From the NCBI GenBank assembly GCA_036435485.1, contig CM071599.1, positions 2,232,001 through 2,296,000 of the forward strand: DNA of 64,000 nt. The letters are read 5' to 3'. The notes below the pieces were generated by a model that saw only the letters and a program-made list of their open reading frames with translations, ran no database searches and was not told the origin of the DNA. Shown in pieces: positions 1 through 10,500 of this stretch (the stretch's first letter is position 1; every line of letters begins with the position of its first letter). Made by a program: the position numbers and the translations under genes. This stretch comes from Saposhnikovia divaricata. Its lineage: Eukaryota > Streptophyta > Magnoliopsida > Apiales > Apiaceae.

Positions 1-125
1 GTAGTATACCATTTAAAACCGATGTGGTATACCATTTACAACATCGGTTGTCTATCTAAAACCGATGTAGTACAGGAGTTGAGACATCGGTTCTTTTTTA
101 GAAATCGATGTACTATGAAAACGTG
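1..125. repeat. CACTA-type subterminal repeat array (partial)
   Basis: Alternating direct and inverted copies of a short motif, ACATCGGTT and its complement AACCGATGT, occur about every 20-30 bp, with AT-rich linkers between. This is the usual architecture of CACTA (En/Spm) subterminal regions, where the transposase binds. The array runs off the window start, so neither the terminal CACTA nor a target duplication is visible. The motif differs from that of the complete CACTA at 22918-35124, so this would be a different family. Assignment is by architecture only. Confidence 0.5.
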
Positions 126-336
126 GGTATATCTGCTTCTTATCAACTCCCACTTCATATCTGTCATTGTTAGGGTACTACTAGATTACATTGATTTTGA
201 TATTACTTGCACCATTTTTTCTTGGGATTCTAGGATATCACCAAGGCTCGGAGGAGGCTTGCTATGATAATTATAGAGCAATGTAGTGGAAAACTTGAAC
301 GGGGCATAAAGCAGTTTCTTATGTCATCAATGTCAG

Positions 337-927
337 TGTTAGGAATTCCCGTTTCCTATCTTTGCGTAAATTAAATGCGGAGATTATAACAGTCAATAAT
401 AATAACAGATATTGACAGATGAACACCAAGATTTATACGTGGAAAACCCCCTTAAGCCAAAGAGGTAAAAACCACGGGACCAACTCCGAATGTTTCCACT
501 ATAATGATAATAATGGTTACAATATTCTCTCTCAAGTTTACAAAGTAACACTTGAGATACACCTGAATAGTAATATAATGATTAACTATTCCTTCGGTAC
601 TGGACAAGATAACCTGGATAGAACTGTCCCTTCGGTACTTGACCGAATAACCTGGAGAACTCCCCTTGTTGCGGCTGCAATGGTTGGACGAGCTCCTAAT
701 GTTGTAGACCCAGATGGCTACAACCCGACCAAACTCTCATACTAAATCACCCGAAACGAAAGAAGAGAGAAGCACGATGGCCCCCTAATGTTGTAAGATG
801 TTTTGGTGTAGTTTTGGTAATGAAGGGAGAGGGGGTATTTATAGAAGGGAAAATGTAGTAGGTGGGGGGGGGGGGGTTGGTGAAGAGTTGGTGGAAAGAT
901 GTAGTAGGCTGCTAAGGCTGCCTAACA
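337..927 (-). repeat. 3' LTR of the truncated copia element
   Basis: The 591-bp LTR is bounded by the perfect inverted ends TGTTAGG and CCTAACA. Immediately beyond its inner edge is a C/T-rich run, which on the coding strand is the polypurine tract preceding the LTR. Within it, 591-626 and 630-666 form an imperfect tandem pair containing CCTTCGGTACT, and there is a run of about a dozen G near 864-877. Confidence 0.85.
836..844 (-). promoter_or_regulatory. TATA box in the LTR of the truncated copia
   Basis: On the minus strand the sequence reads CTATAAATA, a good plant TATA box, at the expected place in an LTR U3 region. The promoter would drive transcription toward lower coordinates. Transcription itself cannot be judged from sequence. 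Confidence 0.5.
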
Positions 928-957
928 ATCTCCCCCTCTTTCCAAACTCACAGCTCT

Positions 958-1590
958 TCACTTGCACTCCATACCTGCGCTTTGTTTGCACAGCTCCAAC
1001 TTTTCTCGCGGAACCACCTTTGTCATCATATCAGACGGATTCTTATCCGTGTGTATCTTCTCTATCTGTATCACCCCATCTTCAACTTGTTCCCGTAGCC
1101 AATGGTAACGTACATTAATATGCTTAGTACGACTGTGACAAGTAGCATTCTTGCTCAAGTCAATAGCACTCTGACTATCACAGTATAACTCAAAGTTATC
1201 CTGTTTCAGACCAATTTCTTGGAGAAACCACTTTAACCAAACCAGCTCCTTGCCTGCTTCATAAGCAGCAATATACTCTGATTCGGTTGTTGACAACGAA
1301 ACACACTTTTGCAACTTGGACTGCCATGCTACAGCTCCCCCCGGAAAAGTGAAAAGCATCCCTGACGTGGACTTCATCCCATCTGGATGTCCTGCCATGT
1401 CAACATCTGTAAAACCTTCCAAGACTGGTTCACCGTGTCCATACTTCAAGCATAACTCGAAAGTGCCCTTAAAATATCTGAGAATCCACTTAACAGCTTC
1501 CCAGTGCTTTCTTCCTGGATTTGATAGATATCTACTCACAACTCCAACAACATGAGCAATATCTGGTCTTGTACAAACCAATGAATACAT
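958..1590 (-). pseudogene. copia pol C-terminus: end of RT and RNase H
   Basis: The 210-codon open stretch starts at the RT/RNase H connection (LVCTRPDIAH, YLSNPG, HWEAVKWILRYFKGT) and continues through a complete-looking RNase H domain: FTDVDMAG (catalytic Asp), TTESEYIA (Glu), YCDSQSAI (Asp) and the terminal SRTKHINVRYHWLRE. No stop or frameshift is present in what remains. It lacks everything upstream, including the YVDD motif of the polymerase, so it cannot act autonomously. Confidence 0.88.
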
Positions 1591-2781
1591 AAGTTATTCA
1601 GATTAACTTCCATGAAGTTATTTACGATATCTATCAATATGTTCCCCAAGTGTTATCAGAAGTTGTTCCATACATAACAGGAGGGCTACTGGTGAGCAAA
1701 ATTCTTCAGTTGCTTACTTAATTTCCCTGACTAAAACTCGAAACATTAAATCCATGTGTACACTTTTATTTTCTTCCTTTTCTGTTGAGGATGACATTTT
1801 AAATTAATTATATTATGATTATGTGCTGCCTGGGGGGGAGCCACATATAGGCCAGACTCCAGAGTAGGCGTCCGCTCCCTAGTAATTTAAGCATTAGTAC
1901 TATCAGCTATAAACATGTCAGTGTAAGTGATATTTTTATTAAACATTTCAAATTTTTTCAAGTTTTTCCTTCATGTATGCAAGTGGCATTTCCGGATCTC
2001 TTTTTCATATGAGTTTGATAAAGAATTCCAAAGAAAATAAATAAAACCTCTTATTTCATATATACTTTGGGTCTTAGTGGGTGCCCATCTATAGTCTATA
2101 CTCTATATCATACTTCATACTGTATTATAAAAGCAGAAATATTAATAGTTTGGTAGTCGGTTCGTCATATTTGTGACCTATTCTTCTTAAAACTCATTAT
2201 ATTAGTGTTAGTATGCCTATGTCCTTTAATTTTTACACCCTTGACAATCAGCAAATTCCACATGTGATTTTAAATATAAATCTGGAGTTATATTTGTTCT
2301 AGTATTGTAGTTTTTGTGAATGTTCTCTTAGCTATCAAATATATGCTCTAGACAGACGGACAAGATAGACATTCGACTGAAAGCTGTACGATTAGTTGGC
2401 GACCTGTTTGCACTCCCAGAATCTGCTATCTACGAAACATTTCAGCCAATCTTTTCCGAGTTTGTGAAGGGGTTGATTGACAGAGTAGTCGAGGTTCAAA
2501 TGGCTGTCCTTGAAGATTTTAAAAGATGTCTACTGTCCAATCCTTCAAGAGCTGAGGCCTCTCAGATTATCTGTAAGGATACTGACTTGTTGTACCCAGT
2601 TACTGAATTGCACATTCTATGACTTTGGTGCATGGATATTTTAGCTTCCCTTTTAGACCGGCTGTTGGACTATGACGAAAATGTTCGTAAACAATCTGTT
2701 GTTGTTCTGTGTGACGTGGCATGTTGTTCCCCGACATCTGTTCCAGTTGAAACTTCAAAGCCTGTTGCCGAACGTCTTATG

Positions 2782-2885
2782 GACAAATCTGTAAACCTCA
2801 CTTTCTCCACTTTCAAAGTGCTGTTTTTTTTTGACAAATCTATAAACCTCACTTGCTCCACTTTCGAAGTGCTATTTTTTTTTTT
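2782..2885 (+). repeat. 51-bp tandem duplication at an exon/intron junction
   Basis: Two copies (2782-2832 and 2833-2885) both begin GACAAATCT and end in a T run. The first copy holds the last codons of a PDS5-like exon and its donor (GTAAAC). In the second copy the donor GT has become AT. The copies differ at several sites, so the duplication is not very recent. Confidence 0.8.
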
Positions 2886-3101
2886 GGTTTTAGCCAGTTT
2901 GCAGTTGTAAATGTATTCTGTAAATTTGTTGTCTCTGTGGTTCTTGTGAAAAAATATACCATGGAGAGGCTAGCTGTGATATACAGCAATTGCTTAGAGT
3001 GCTCTAATAGAGAAAGTGATGAAGAGTATGATTGGATTCCTGGGAAGATTCTAAGTTGTTTCTATGACATGGATTTCAGGTTTCTATGACAAGGATTTCA
3101 G

Positions 3102-4115
3102 GCAAGTTACAATATTTTGCTTAAAGAAATATATGAACAGATGTTTCTCTATAATATATATACCTTTGGATTTAAATTAATAAAAACTAGAAAGTTTGTT
3201 CAGTTTGATGTTTTTGGTTATATAACTACTATTTTATCATTACGTAGGGAAATAAGTGCACTTTAGTAGATGAAGTTCTTGAAAAACATGTCTAATTTGT
3301 TGTCTAAATAGTATGATCTATTGCATAATCTATTGGAATGAAGAAGATGGGAGGGATGGGAGGTATTCGTGTAATTTTGATCTACAACTATAGATCGCTC
3401 TCAAGTTGTTGGATGTCCCATGATACATCGGATTATTCTCTCATCTTCCAGTTATGCAGATATGAAGTACTGTTTCCTTTTTGGTTCAAATCATGTGTGA
3501 TTAGTATCTTTCTTCCACCTGTTTAATTTTTTTAAACAAAAATAGAGATATCAGCACTCGTAGCTTAAACATTGTATCATTGTATATTGTTCTTGTTTGC
3601 TTTCTTGATTGTAGTGTATAAGTTTGATTGTATGCTACTTTATTTTAAGACTTTTTTGCACGACAGTGGCCTGAATTATAATTGTTTTGCATAAAAATGG
3701 CCAACATATAATACTGAGCACCCGCATGGCCAAACTTTAATTTTTTAACACCCGATTGCATTCCGTCAAATTTGGTTAACAGACGTTAGTTTTAGAGGGG
3801 TAAAATCGGAATTTCATGTATTTTCTTACTTAAAACCTGTATTTTCAGCTAGTGTAAGCATTTTTCTTTTTTCTCTATCAGTGTTTTTTCTCTATTTTCA
3901 GCTAGTTTTGGAGAGGTGAATGAAGAAACACTAAGAGTAACAAGTCCAAACATTACTTCCATAAAATAGCTTAGACATTACACTGCTGTTCTATTACAAT
4001 GTTGGCCTCAAACTAGCATAATCAAAATATCATAATCAAAATAGCTTAGACAACCAACAAAAAAGACAGTCATAAATACTCCAAAAACTACTAGCATTTC
4101 TTCCTCATTTCTCCC
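3102..4115. other. Non-coding AT-rich interval; possible MULE terminal region
   Basis: I see no supported gene; the short ORF near 3338-3526 has no recognisable features. The stretch 3655-3830, with repeated phrases such as GTGGCC and ATGGCC in AT-rich sequence, looks like the downstream end of the MULE whose 3' coding exons lie at 4116-4735 on the minus strand. The opposite terminal inverted repeat is not present, so this cannot be verified here. Confidence 0.3.
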
Positions 4116-4735
4116 TCATTTCTTCCTCTTTGCAGTGGTCTTTTTAGCCGGTTTAGCAATCCTTGAGGTTGAGCTACCTTGAGTGCTTGGATCATGTCTC
4201 TCCTGCTGCTGCATCATATTAGGAATAGTTTGTTGATCTTGTTCTCTTGGTAGATTTGCTGCAGATGAGTACATCATTACCTTGGCACAAGTCCTTGAGT
4301 TATGCCCAATTTTTTTGCACGTTTTGCACACACATGTTGATTTAGGTATAATAGGCTCTCTCCCCTCTTGTACAGCTTGTTTTTTAAGGTCATTTATCTG
4401 AAAAGAAATGAAAATTTGCATAATCTATAATGGTGAAAGGACAAGGTCAATTAGGCAGTTACATTAAAAAAAAGATGTACCTTGGCAGGACAAGTTCTAG
4501 CATTATGACCCCTTGCTTTACAGTAAGTACAATTAACAACTGTCCCTACTTTGTTTAATTTTGTTGCATCTGGAGGTATGTCATTCCTTGTATTCCTCTT
4601 CTTCTTTGGTCTGCCAGGAGAGGTCTTCACATTCGGGGCCAATGGCCTTGGCTCAGTTGCTTGTTGCCAGAATTCTGGGCTCACAATAGGCTCCAAGGTA
4701 CAATTGTATAGCTGTTTAATTTACATAATGAATGA
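4116..4735 (-). pseudogene. MULE (MUDRA-like) transposase, C-terminal fragment
   Basis: Two exons on the minus strand, about 4735-4481 and 4397-4116, are joined by consensus sites (CCAAG before GTAC at the donor, TTTTCAG at the acceptor). The peptide has the tail typical of Mutator-like transposases: a basic PGRPKKKR stretch, then two CCHC zinc knuckles (CTYCKARGHNARTC, and in exon 2 CKTCKKIGHNSRTC), then a low-complexity Gln/Ser/Lys-rich end. The catalytic DDE core and the SWIM finger are absent. The fragment is cut near 4735, where the plus-strand copia begins. What is left is not functional. Confidence 0.75.
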
Positions 4736-4756
4736 ATGAATTTCGGAACCCAACAA

Positions 4757-4769
4757 TGGCATCAGAGCT
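4757..4769 (+). promoter_or_regulatory. Primer-binding site (tRNA-Met type)
   Basis: TGGCATCAGAGCT follows the LTR end by one base. Copia elements typically have TGGTATCAGAGC here, complementary to the 3' end of initiator tRNA-Met; one T has become C. Confidence 0.75.
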
Positions 4770-6581
4770 ACGTGTATAAGGGGTTGATTTGGTACGTGTT
4801 TACTGTATATGATGCGAGTATGCATGTTTTGCGAATCTGCCATGTTTATGTTCTTATATATGCTGTTTATAATATGTTATGATGCATATATATGGTTCTG
4901 TTATGATTTAAGATGATTGAGATGATCATATGATGATTATATAATCTGTATATATACTGATATATATATGATTAATGTTTGTTCTTGATATGGGGATTGT
5001 ATACGATACGATTTCTGTATACGCTGTGCAAATCTGGTGAAATCTGTCCAGTGTCCGATTTTCGCAAACGATATGTGTTTTCTGACTGGAAACGAGCGTC
5101 TGAACAAAACTAATAGCATAGCTATCCTCGACTCGTCTGTAAGGCGTTTGACGCCGTTTAATGCATGAAAAAGACGATTTATTATTTTCAGAATTTGATT
5201 CTGATTTTTTGATTTTTGCGGTATATGATTTCTTTGATTGGATCATCTGAAATATGATATGGTATAACATGATTATATAATATGACATATTATTTAATTG
5301 TTACTTGAGCATGGTGATGGTTATGGCCTTAAGACCCTTAGATTAATGGTTTTGGTTTTATAAATACGACTTGCATGTCGTTTTCTTCATTCTTGTAATT
5401 GTTGAACCTCGAATGTAACTCGAGTTTTATCATGTAAGTACTTTACTGTAGATTGTATTCAATTATTCAATGTAATGTAATTGAAGATTGAAGGATGGTC
5501 CAAGAGAAGGAGCAACCAAGAAGACAAGAAGAATGAAGACATGTAATTTGTATTTATGTTTATTCCACCATAGATTGACCTTGATCCTTTCATTAGCTTG
5601 AGAGGATCATATAGGATAAAGGCCATAACCAATCACGTTTACATACTGCACTTACTTTACATATGATGTATGAATGTATGTGTAGGATACATATAGATGC
5701 ATGCTTTAATTAGATTAATCATTATTAGATACATCACCCATGTAACGATTCGAGATTTTAAAATAAACAAACGATCATGAGATTTTTGTGTTTATGAAAC
5801 ACGGAATTAAATACAAATTTTCAATTATTTAGATATGGGGAGATTTTGTTAAAAAAGGGTTTTACCTGTAAGGAAGTTGGGTATTAAGTGAGGCCACTTG
5901 TGACTCCTCCAACAACCTGGAAATCAAACTATTGATGAATATTGATTTGAAGTATTTAATTCAAGGAAAAATTGGGAATCTCTTTATGATGGGATCATGG
6001 TCGTTTTAAATCAAAACCCCTTAACAAAATATTAAGTTTTAATCGGATGCTTTCCAATGAATGAACACTCATTGAATTCTAGATCGATAAGGGGAATGAC
6101 TGCCAGTGGCAGGGGACACCTGTCTATCGTGGTGAGATGTGACGAATATAAGCGGTTATATTCGACCGTTGTATCATTGGGTTTAACTTAACTAAGTCGT
6201 CATAATAAGGTGAAAATAAATGGTTATATTCAATTATTATGAACTTAGAAGCATAGAGTTTGGTTCAAAATCTATTAGATAGACAAGAACAATTGTTGTT
6301 CACCAAACTATCCAAGAATTATATATGATATAATTGACAACTGTTGTCTACCTAAATAATCATGTTTTAAGGACTACCAGTGGTTGACTTAGGATATGAT
6401 GAAATATGGATCTTGGCTCACTAGAAAGATTTATGGGATATTCTTTCCGATTTAATAGTAAGGGCTATTAATTTGATAAAAAAAATAGTGGGAGATATAT
6501 TATGAATATGTCATAATCACTTGAACATAATTAATGTAACAATCTAACTTATCTTATTCATTTTATCATTGTAGAAAACAA
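4770..6581 (+). other. Untranslated leader of the copia element
   Basis: AT-rich sequence of about 1.8 kb between the primer-binding site and the gag start codon, with no supported reading frame. Such long leaders occur in some copia lineages. I see no captured gene in it. Confidence 0.6.
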
Positions 6582-8028
6582 ATGGCACAAAATACAAACA
6601 ATACTTTCTCTGTGCGATCAGTCCTTGAGAAGGACAAGCTGACAGGATCGAACTTCCTTGACTGGTCTAGGAATTTGAGAATTGTTCTCATGCAGGAAAA
6701 GAAATCTTATGTGATTGATATTCCTCCACCGGCAGCCCCTGCTAACAACGCCACTGCTGCTCAACGAAATGCTTATCTGAAGCATATTGATGATGCAACT
6801 GATGTGGCTTGTCTTATGCTTGCTACTATGGATGCTGAGCTTCAGAAGCAGCATTTTGATTATGAATGCTTATACTATGTTTGAACATCTTTCAACGATG
6901 TTTCAATCACAGGCTCGTGTTGAAAAGTTCAACACAAGCAAAGCACTCTTCTCGTGCAAGCAGGGCAATGGACCAGTCGGACCACATGTTCTAAAGATAA
7001 TTGGGTATTGTGATTACCTTTCTCGTTTGGGTTTCCCGCTTCAGCGAGAGGCTCAAGTCGATATAATCTTGCAATCTTTGAACAGCGACTATGCTCAGTT
7101 CATAATGACTTTTAATATAACTGAGCAAGATAAGACTCCTATGGAATTGTTGGCCCTGCTGAGGACCATTGAAGCAAATATGGTCAAGGCACCTGAGAAA
7201 GCTCCCATAATGATGGTGGGCAAGAAAGGTGCTAAGGGAAAGGGGAAATGGAAGGGCAAGAAAAAGGTTACACCGAAAGATCTTGGTCCTTCTAAGCCCT
7301 CTTTCAAAAAGGCTAAAAAGCCGAAAGGAGATGTCGCAAAGGCTGACAAAGGTGATTGTCACTACTGTCACAAGCCTGGTCACTGGAAGAGAAATTGTCA
7401 TGCTTACTTGGAGGATCTGAAGAAATTGAAGGGTGTTCAGATTTCTGGATCAGGTATTTATGTTATAGAGGTCAATCTGTCTATTTCTACATCTTGGGTA
7501 TTGGATATTGGATGTGCTTCTCACATTTGTATAAATGTGCAGGAACTGCAGAGAAGTAGGACTTTGGCTAAGGGAGAAGTGGACCTACGAGTAGGCAATG
7601 GAGCAAGAGTTGCTGCTTTAGCCGTAGGAACTTATTATTTATCTTTGCCCTCTGGGCTTGTTTTAGAACTTGAAGACTGTTTTTACGTGCCTGCGATTCG
7701 CAGAAACATTATTTCTGTTTCTTGTTTGGACAAGAAAGGTTTTTCGTTTATAATAAAGAACAATAGTTGCTCTTTTGCTTTGAATGATTTAACCTATGGT
7801 GTTGCGCGTTTATTTAATGGTTTATATGTTCTTGATTTAGATAATCCTGTCTGTAACATAGAAAACAAACGAATTAAAGTTAATGACTCAAATCAAACAT
7901 ACCTCTGGCAGTGTCGTTTAGGCCATATAAATGAGAAACGCATATCCAAATTACAAAAGGATGGATACTTGGATAAGTTTGATTTTGAATCATACGAAAA
8001 ATGCGAATCTTGTTTGCTTGGTAAATGA
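6582..8028 (+). pseudogene. copia gag, protease and pre-integrase domain (frameshifted)
   Basis: Gag starts at the ATG at 6582 (VLEKDKLTGSNFLDWSRNLR is typical of a copia capsid). The frame breaks near 6855-6862 and resumes at about MNAYTMFEHL. A CCHC knuckle (CHYCHKPGHWKRNC) follows a Lys/Gly-rich segment at 7340-7400. The protease active site reads LDIGCASH where DTG or DSG is required (codon ATT at 7507-7509), so the protease is likely dead. The pre-integrase domain (LWQCRLGHINEKRI, CESCLLGK) ends at a TGA created by loss of one A near 8026, just before the frame continues at 8025 as MTKAPF. Confidence 0.88.
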
Positions 8029-9368
8029 CTAAAGCCCCATTTACTGGTAAGGGTCAAAGGGCCACTGAATGTTTGGAGCTAATACATAGTGATGTATGTG
8101 GCCCAATGCGTGTGATGGCTAGAGGAGGCTACTACTACTTCATAACATTTACTGATGACTTCAGTAGATATGGATATGTATATCTTATGAAGAATAAATC
8201 CGATTCTTTTGAAAAATTCATAGAATACAAGGCTGAAGTAGAGAAGCAAATAGGCGGAGGTGCAAGTATTAAAATCTTACGATCCGATCGTGGGGGTGAA
8301 TACTTAAGCACTGAATTTAAAGAGTATTTAAAAGAGTGTGGTATTGTATCACAACTCACTCCGCCAGGTACACCTCAATGGAATGGAGTTTCAGAGAGGA
8401 GAAATCGTACCCTGTTGGACATGGTACGATCGATGATGAGTCATGCAGATCTTCCAATAAGTTTCTGGGGTTATGCTCTAGAAACAGCGGCTTTCACACT
8501 TAACCGTGTTCCAACCAAGAAGGTTCAAAAGACTCCATATGAGATCTGGGAGGAGAAACGGTCAGGCATGAACTTTATGAAAGTTTGGGGATGCAAGGCG
8601 TTTGTAAAACGTCAAGTATCTGAAAAGCTTGGACCTAAATCCGAAGAGTGCAATTTTGTGGGATACCCTAAAGAAACAAAGGCGTATTATTTTTATAGTC
8701 CTTCTGAGCAGAAAGTGTTCATTGCTCGAGATGCTGTCTTCATGGAAAGAGATTTTGTTTCCAAAAGAAACAGTGGGAGAACTATAGATCTCGATGAAGA
8801 TCGAGAACCACAAAATAGCATTGAACCTGAGGTGGAACAAGAGCAGAATAATGATAATGCTCAAGAAACACAGGTTGTTCGTAGATGTGGTAGAATTCGC
8901 CATGAGCCAGAGAGATATGGATTTCTTTTGACTCAATGTGGGGATTTGATGCTCATAGATGAAGATGAGCCTCTCACATATCAGAATGCTATGAACAGTC
9001 CAGACTCTAAGAGATGGCTTGAAGCCATGAAATCTGAGATGGATTCCATGTACGAAAACCAAGTTTGGGATTTGGTTGATCCACCTGAAGGGGTAAAACC
9101 TGTAGGGTGCAAGTGGGTTTTCAAGAAGAAAACTGACATGGAAGGAAATGTTCAGACCTATAAAGCAAGACTGGTTGCGAAAGGGTTCAAACAAATTCAT
9201 GGTATTGACTATGATGAAACTTTCTCACCAGTTGCCATGGTCAAGTCCATACGGATTTTGCTTGCAATTGCAGCATTTCATGATTACGAAATCTGGCAAA
9301 TGGAGGTTTTGTCGATCCAAGGAATGTTGGCAAGGTATGTAAATTACGTCGATCCATTTATGGATTGA
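8025..9368 (+). pseudogene. copia integrase and N-terminal RT (truncated by a deletion)
   Basis: The integrase core has all three catalytic residues: Asp in HSDVCGPM, Asp in RSDRGGEY, and Glu in GVSERRNRT. It is followed by the GKAFVKRQ-type region and a variable acidic linker. RT begins around RWLEAMKSEMDSMYENQVW and includes GCKWVFKKK, YKARLVAKGF and DYDETFSPVA. Just after EIWQM near 9304 the normal block with DVKTAFLNG is missing; sequence jumps to GFVDP in another frame. The deletion is about 70 bp by comparison with the family and removes the first catalytic aspartate of the polymerase. Confidence 0.88.
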
Positions 9369-10486
9369 AGCAAGCCTCTAGGAGATGGAATATTCGCTTT
9401 GATGAAACAGTCAAGGAGTATGGCTTTATTCAAAACGAGGATGAACCTTGTGTTTACAAGAAGGTTAGTGGGAGCCATGTGGCATTCATAGTACTGTATG
9501 TTGATGACATACTACTAATGGGGAATGACATACCTTCTCTAAAGGCTGTTAAGACTTGGTTAGGGAGCAATTTCTCTATGAAAGACTTAGGAGAGGCAAC
9601 CTACATTCTAGGAATGAGGATCTATAGAGATAGATCTAAAAGGATGATCGGTCTAAGTCAGAGTACATACATTGATAAGGTTTTGCATCGTTTTGGTATG
9701 CAAAATGCTAAAAAGGGATATGTCCCTGTGTCTCAAGGGATAACGATCTCTAAAGACCAGTGTCCGAAAACATTAGATGAGAAGGACCACATGAATAAAG
9801 TTCCGTATGCATCAGCAATTGGATCTATCATGTATGCAATGGTATGTACTCGCCCAGATGTTTCGTATGCTTTGAGCATGATGAACAGATACCAGTCTAA
9901 TCCAGGTGAAGGTCACTGGACGGCAGTCAAGAATATTCTAAAGTACCTGAAAAGGACTAAAGATTCATTCTTGGTGTATGGAGGAGAGGAGAAACTGGTT
10001 GTAAAGGGTTACACCGATGCAAGTTTCCAAACAGACGGGGATGATACTGTATCACAGTCTGGTTTTGTGTTTTTTCTAAATGGAGGTGCTGTAAGCTGGA
10101 AGAGTTCAAAGCAAGAAACAGTAGCTGATTCTACAATGGAGGCTGAGTACATTGCAGCTTATGAAGCGGCTAAGGAGGCAGTTTAGATTCGAAAATTCAT
10201 TTCTGATTTGGAAGTGGTTCCATCGATTGTAGATCCCATTGATCTATACTGCGATAATAATGAGGCCATTGCACAGGCTAGAGAGCCTAGATCGCACTCC
10301 CGATCCAAACATTTACTCAGAAGATATCACCTCATACGAGAGATTAATGAAAGGGGTGAAATACATATATGTAAAGTGCATACAAATGATAACATTGCAG
10401 ATCCACTGACCAAAGGCCTATCGCAGCAGAAGCACGACGGTCACACTAGTTCCATGGGTATTAGATACATGGGTGATTGGCTCTAG
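9308..10486 (+). pseudogene. copia RT C-terminal part and RNase H (one nonsense codon)
   Basis: After the deletion the correct frame reads GFVDPRNVGKVCKL and SIYGLKQASRRW, then the polymerase motif LYVDDILLMGND near 9500, then LGEATYILGMRI and the connection CTRPDVSYALS. RNase H shows YTDASFQTD, STMEAEYIAAYEA and LYCDNNEA. A TAG at 10183-10185 replaces the Trp expected in EAVWIRKFI, splitting RNase H. The final stop is at 10484-10486, and the polypurine tract AGTGGGAGAT immediately precedes the 3' LTR. Confidence 0.88.
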
Positions 10487-10500
10487 TGCAAGTGGGAGAT

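Larger units (their letters stand above)
337..1590 (-). mobile_element. Truncated Ty1/copia retrotransposon inside the PDS5-like remnant
   Basis: The minus-strand element consists of a 3' LTR (337-927), a polypurine tract (about 930-942) and the C-terminal end of pol (958-1590). It stops abruptly near 1590, where sequence passes directly into the splice acceptor of the next PDS5-like exon (TTCAG at 1597-1601). The 5' LTR, gag, protease, integrase and most of the reverse transcriptase are missing, and no matching target duplication is visible, so a deletion followed insertion. The left boundary abuts exon sequence at 336, removing the normal donor. Confidence 0.85.
234..3101 (+). pseudogene. 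PDS5: PDS5-like cohesin-associated protein, disrupted remnant
   Basis: PDS5 is a HEAT-repeat regulator of sister-chromatid cohesion in the nucleus. Separate exons translate to PDS5-like peptides: 234-336 (ARRRLAM, KLERGIKQFL), 1602-1691 (FHEVIYDIYQYVPQVL), 2352-2572 (IRLKAVRLVGDLFALPES, FSEFVKGLIDRVVEVQM), 2645-2790 (LLDRLLDYDENVRKQ, CDVACC, VPVETSKPVAERL) and about 2951-3079 (VKKYTMERLAVIY, DWIPGKILSCFYD). Donors GTGAGC at 1692 and GTAAGG at 2573 look sound. Damage: a copia element replaces the first intron, the reading frame shifts at the start of the 2352 exon, the acceptor before the last exon reads TGTGG where TGTAG is expected, and a 22-bp exon-end duplication lies at 3059-3101. Only a middle part of the gene is present. 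Identification rests on remembered family sequence; an intact paralogue probably exists elsewhere. Confidence 0.72.

Noticed and set aside
3338..3526. 62-codon plus-strand ORF
   Set aside because: Short, with no motif, in AT-rich spacer downstream of the PDS5-like remnant.
4926..5288. 120-codon minus-strand ORF in the copia leader
   Set aside because: AT-rich, with no domain and no homology that I recognise; lies in the untranslated leader.
6991..9200. Minus-strand ORFs of up to 212 codons opposite the copia genes
   Set aside because: Shadows of gag and pol, which have unmistakable domains on the plus strand.
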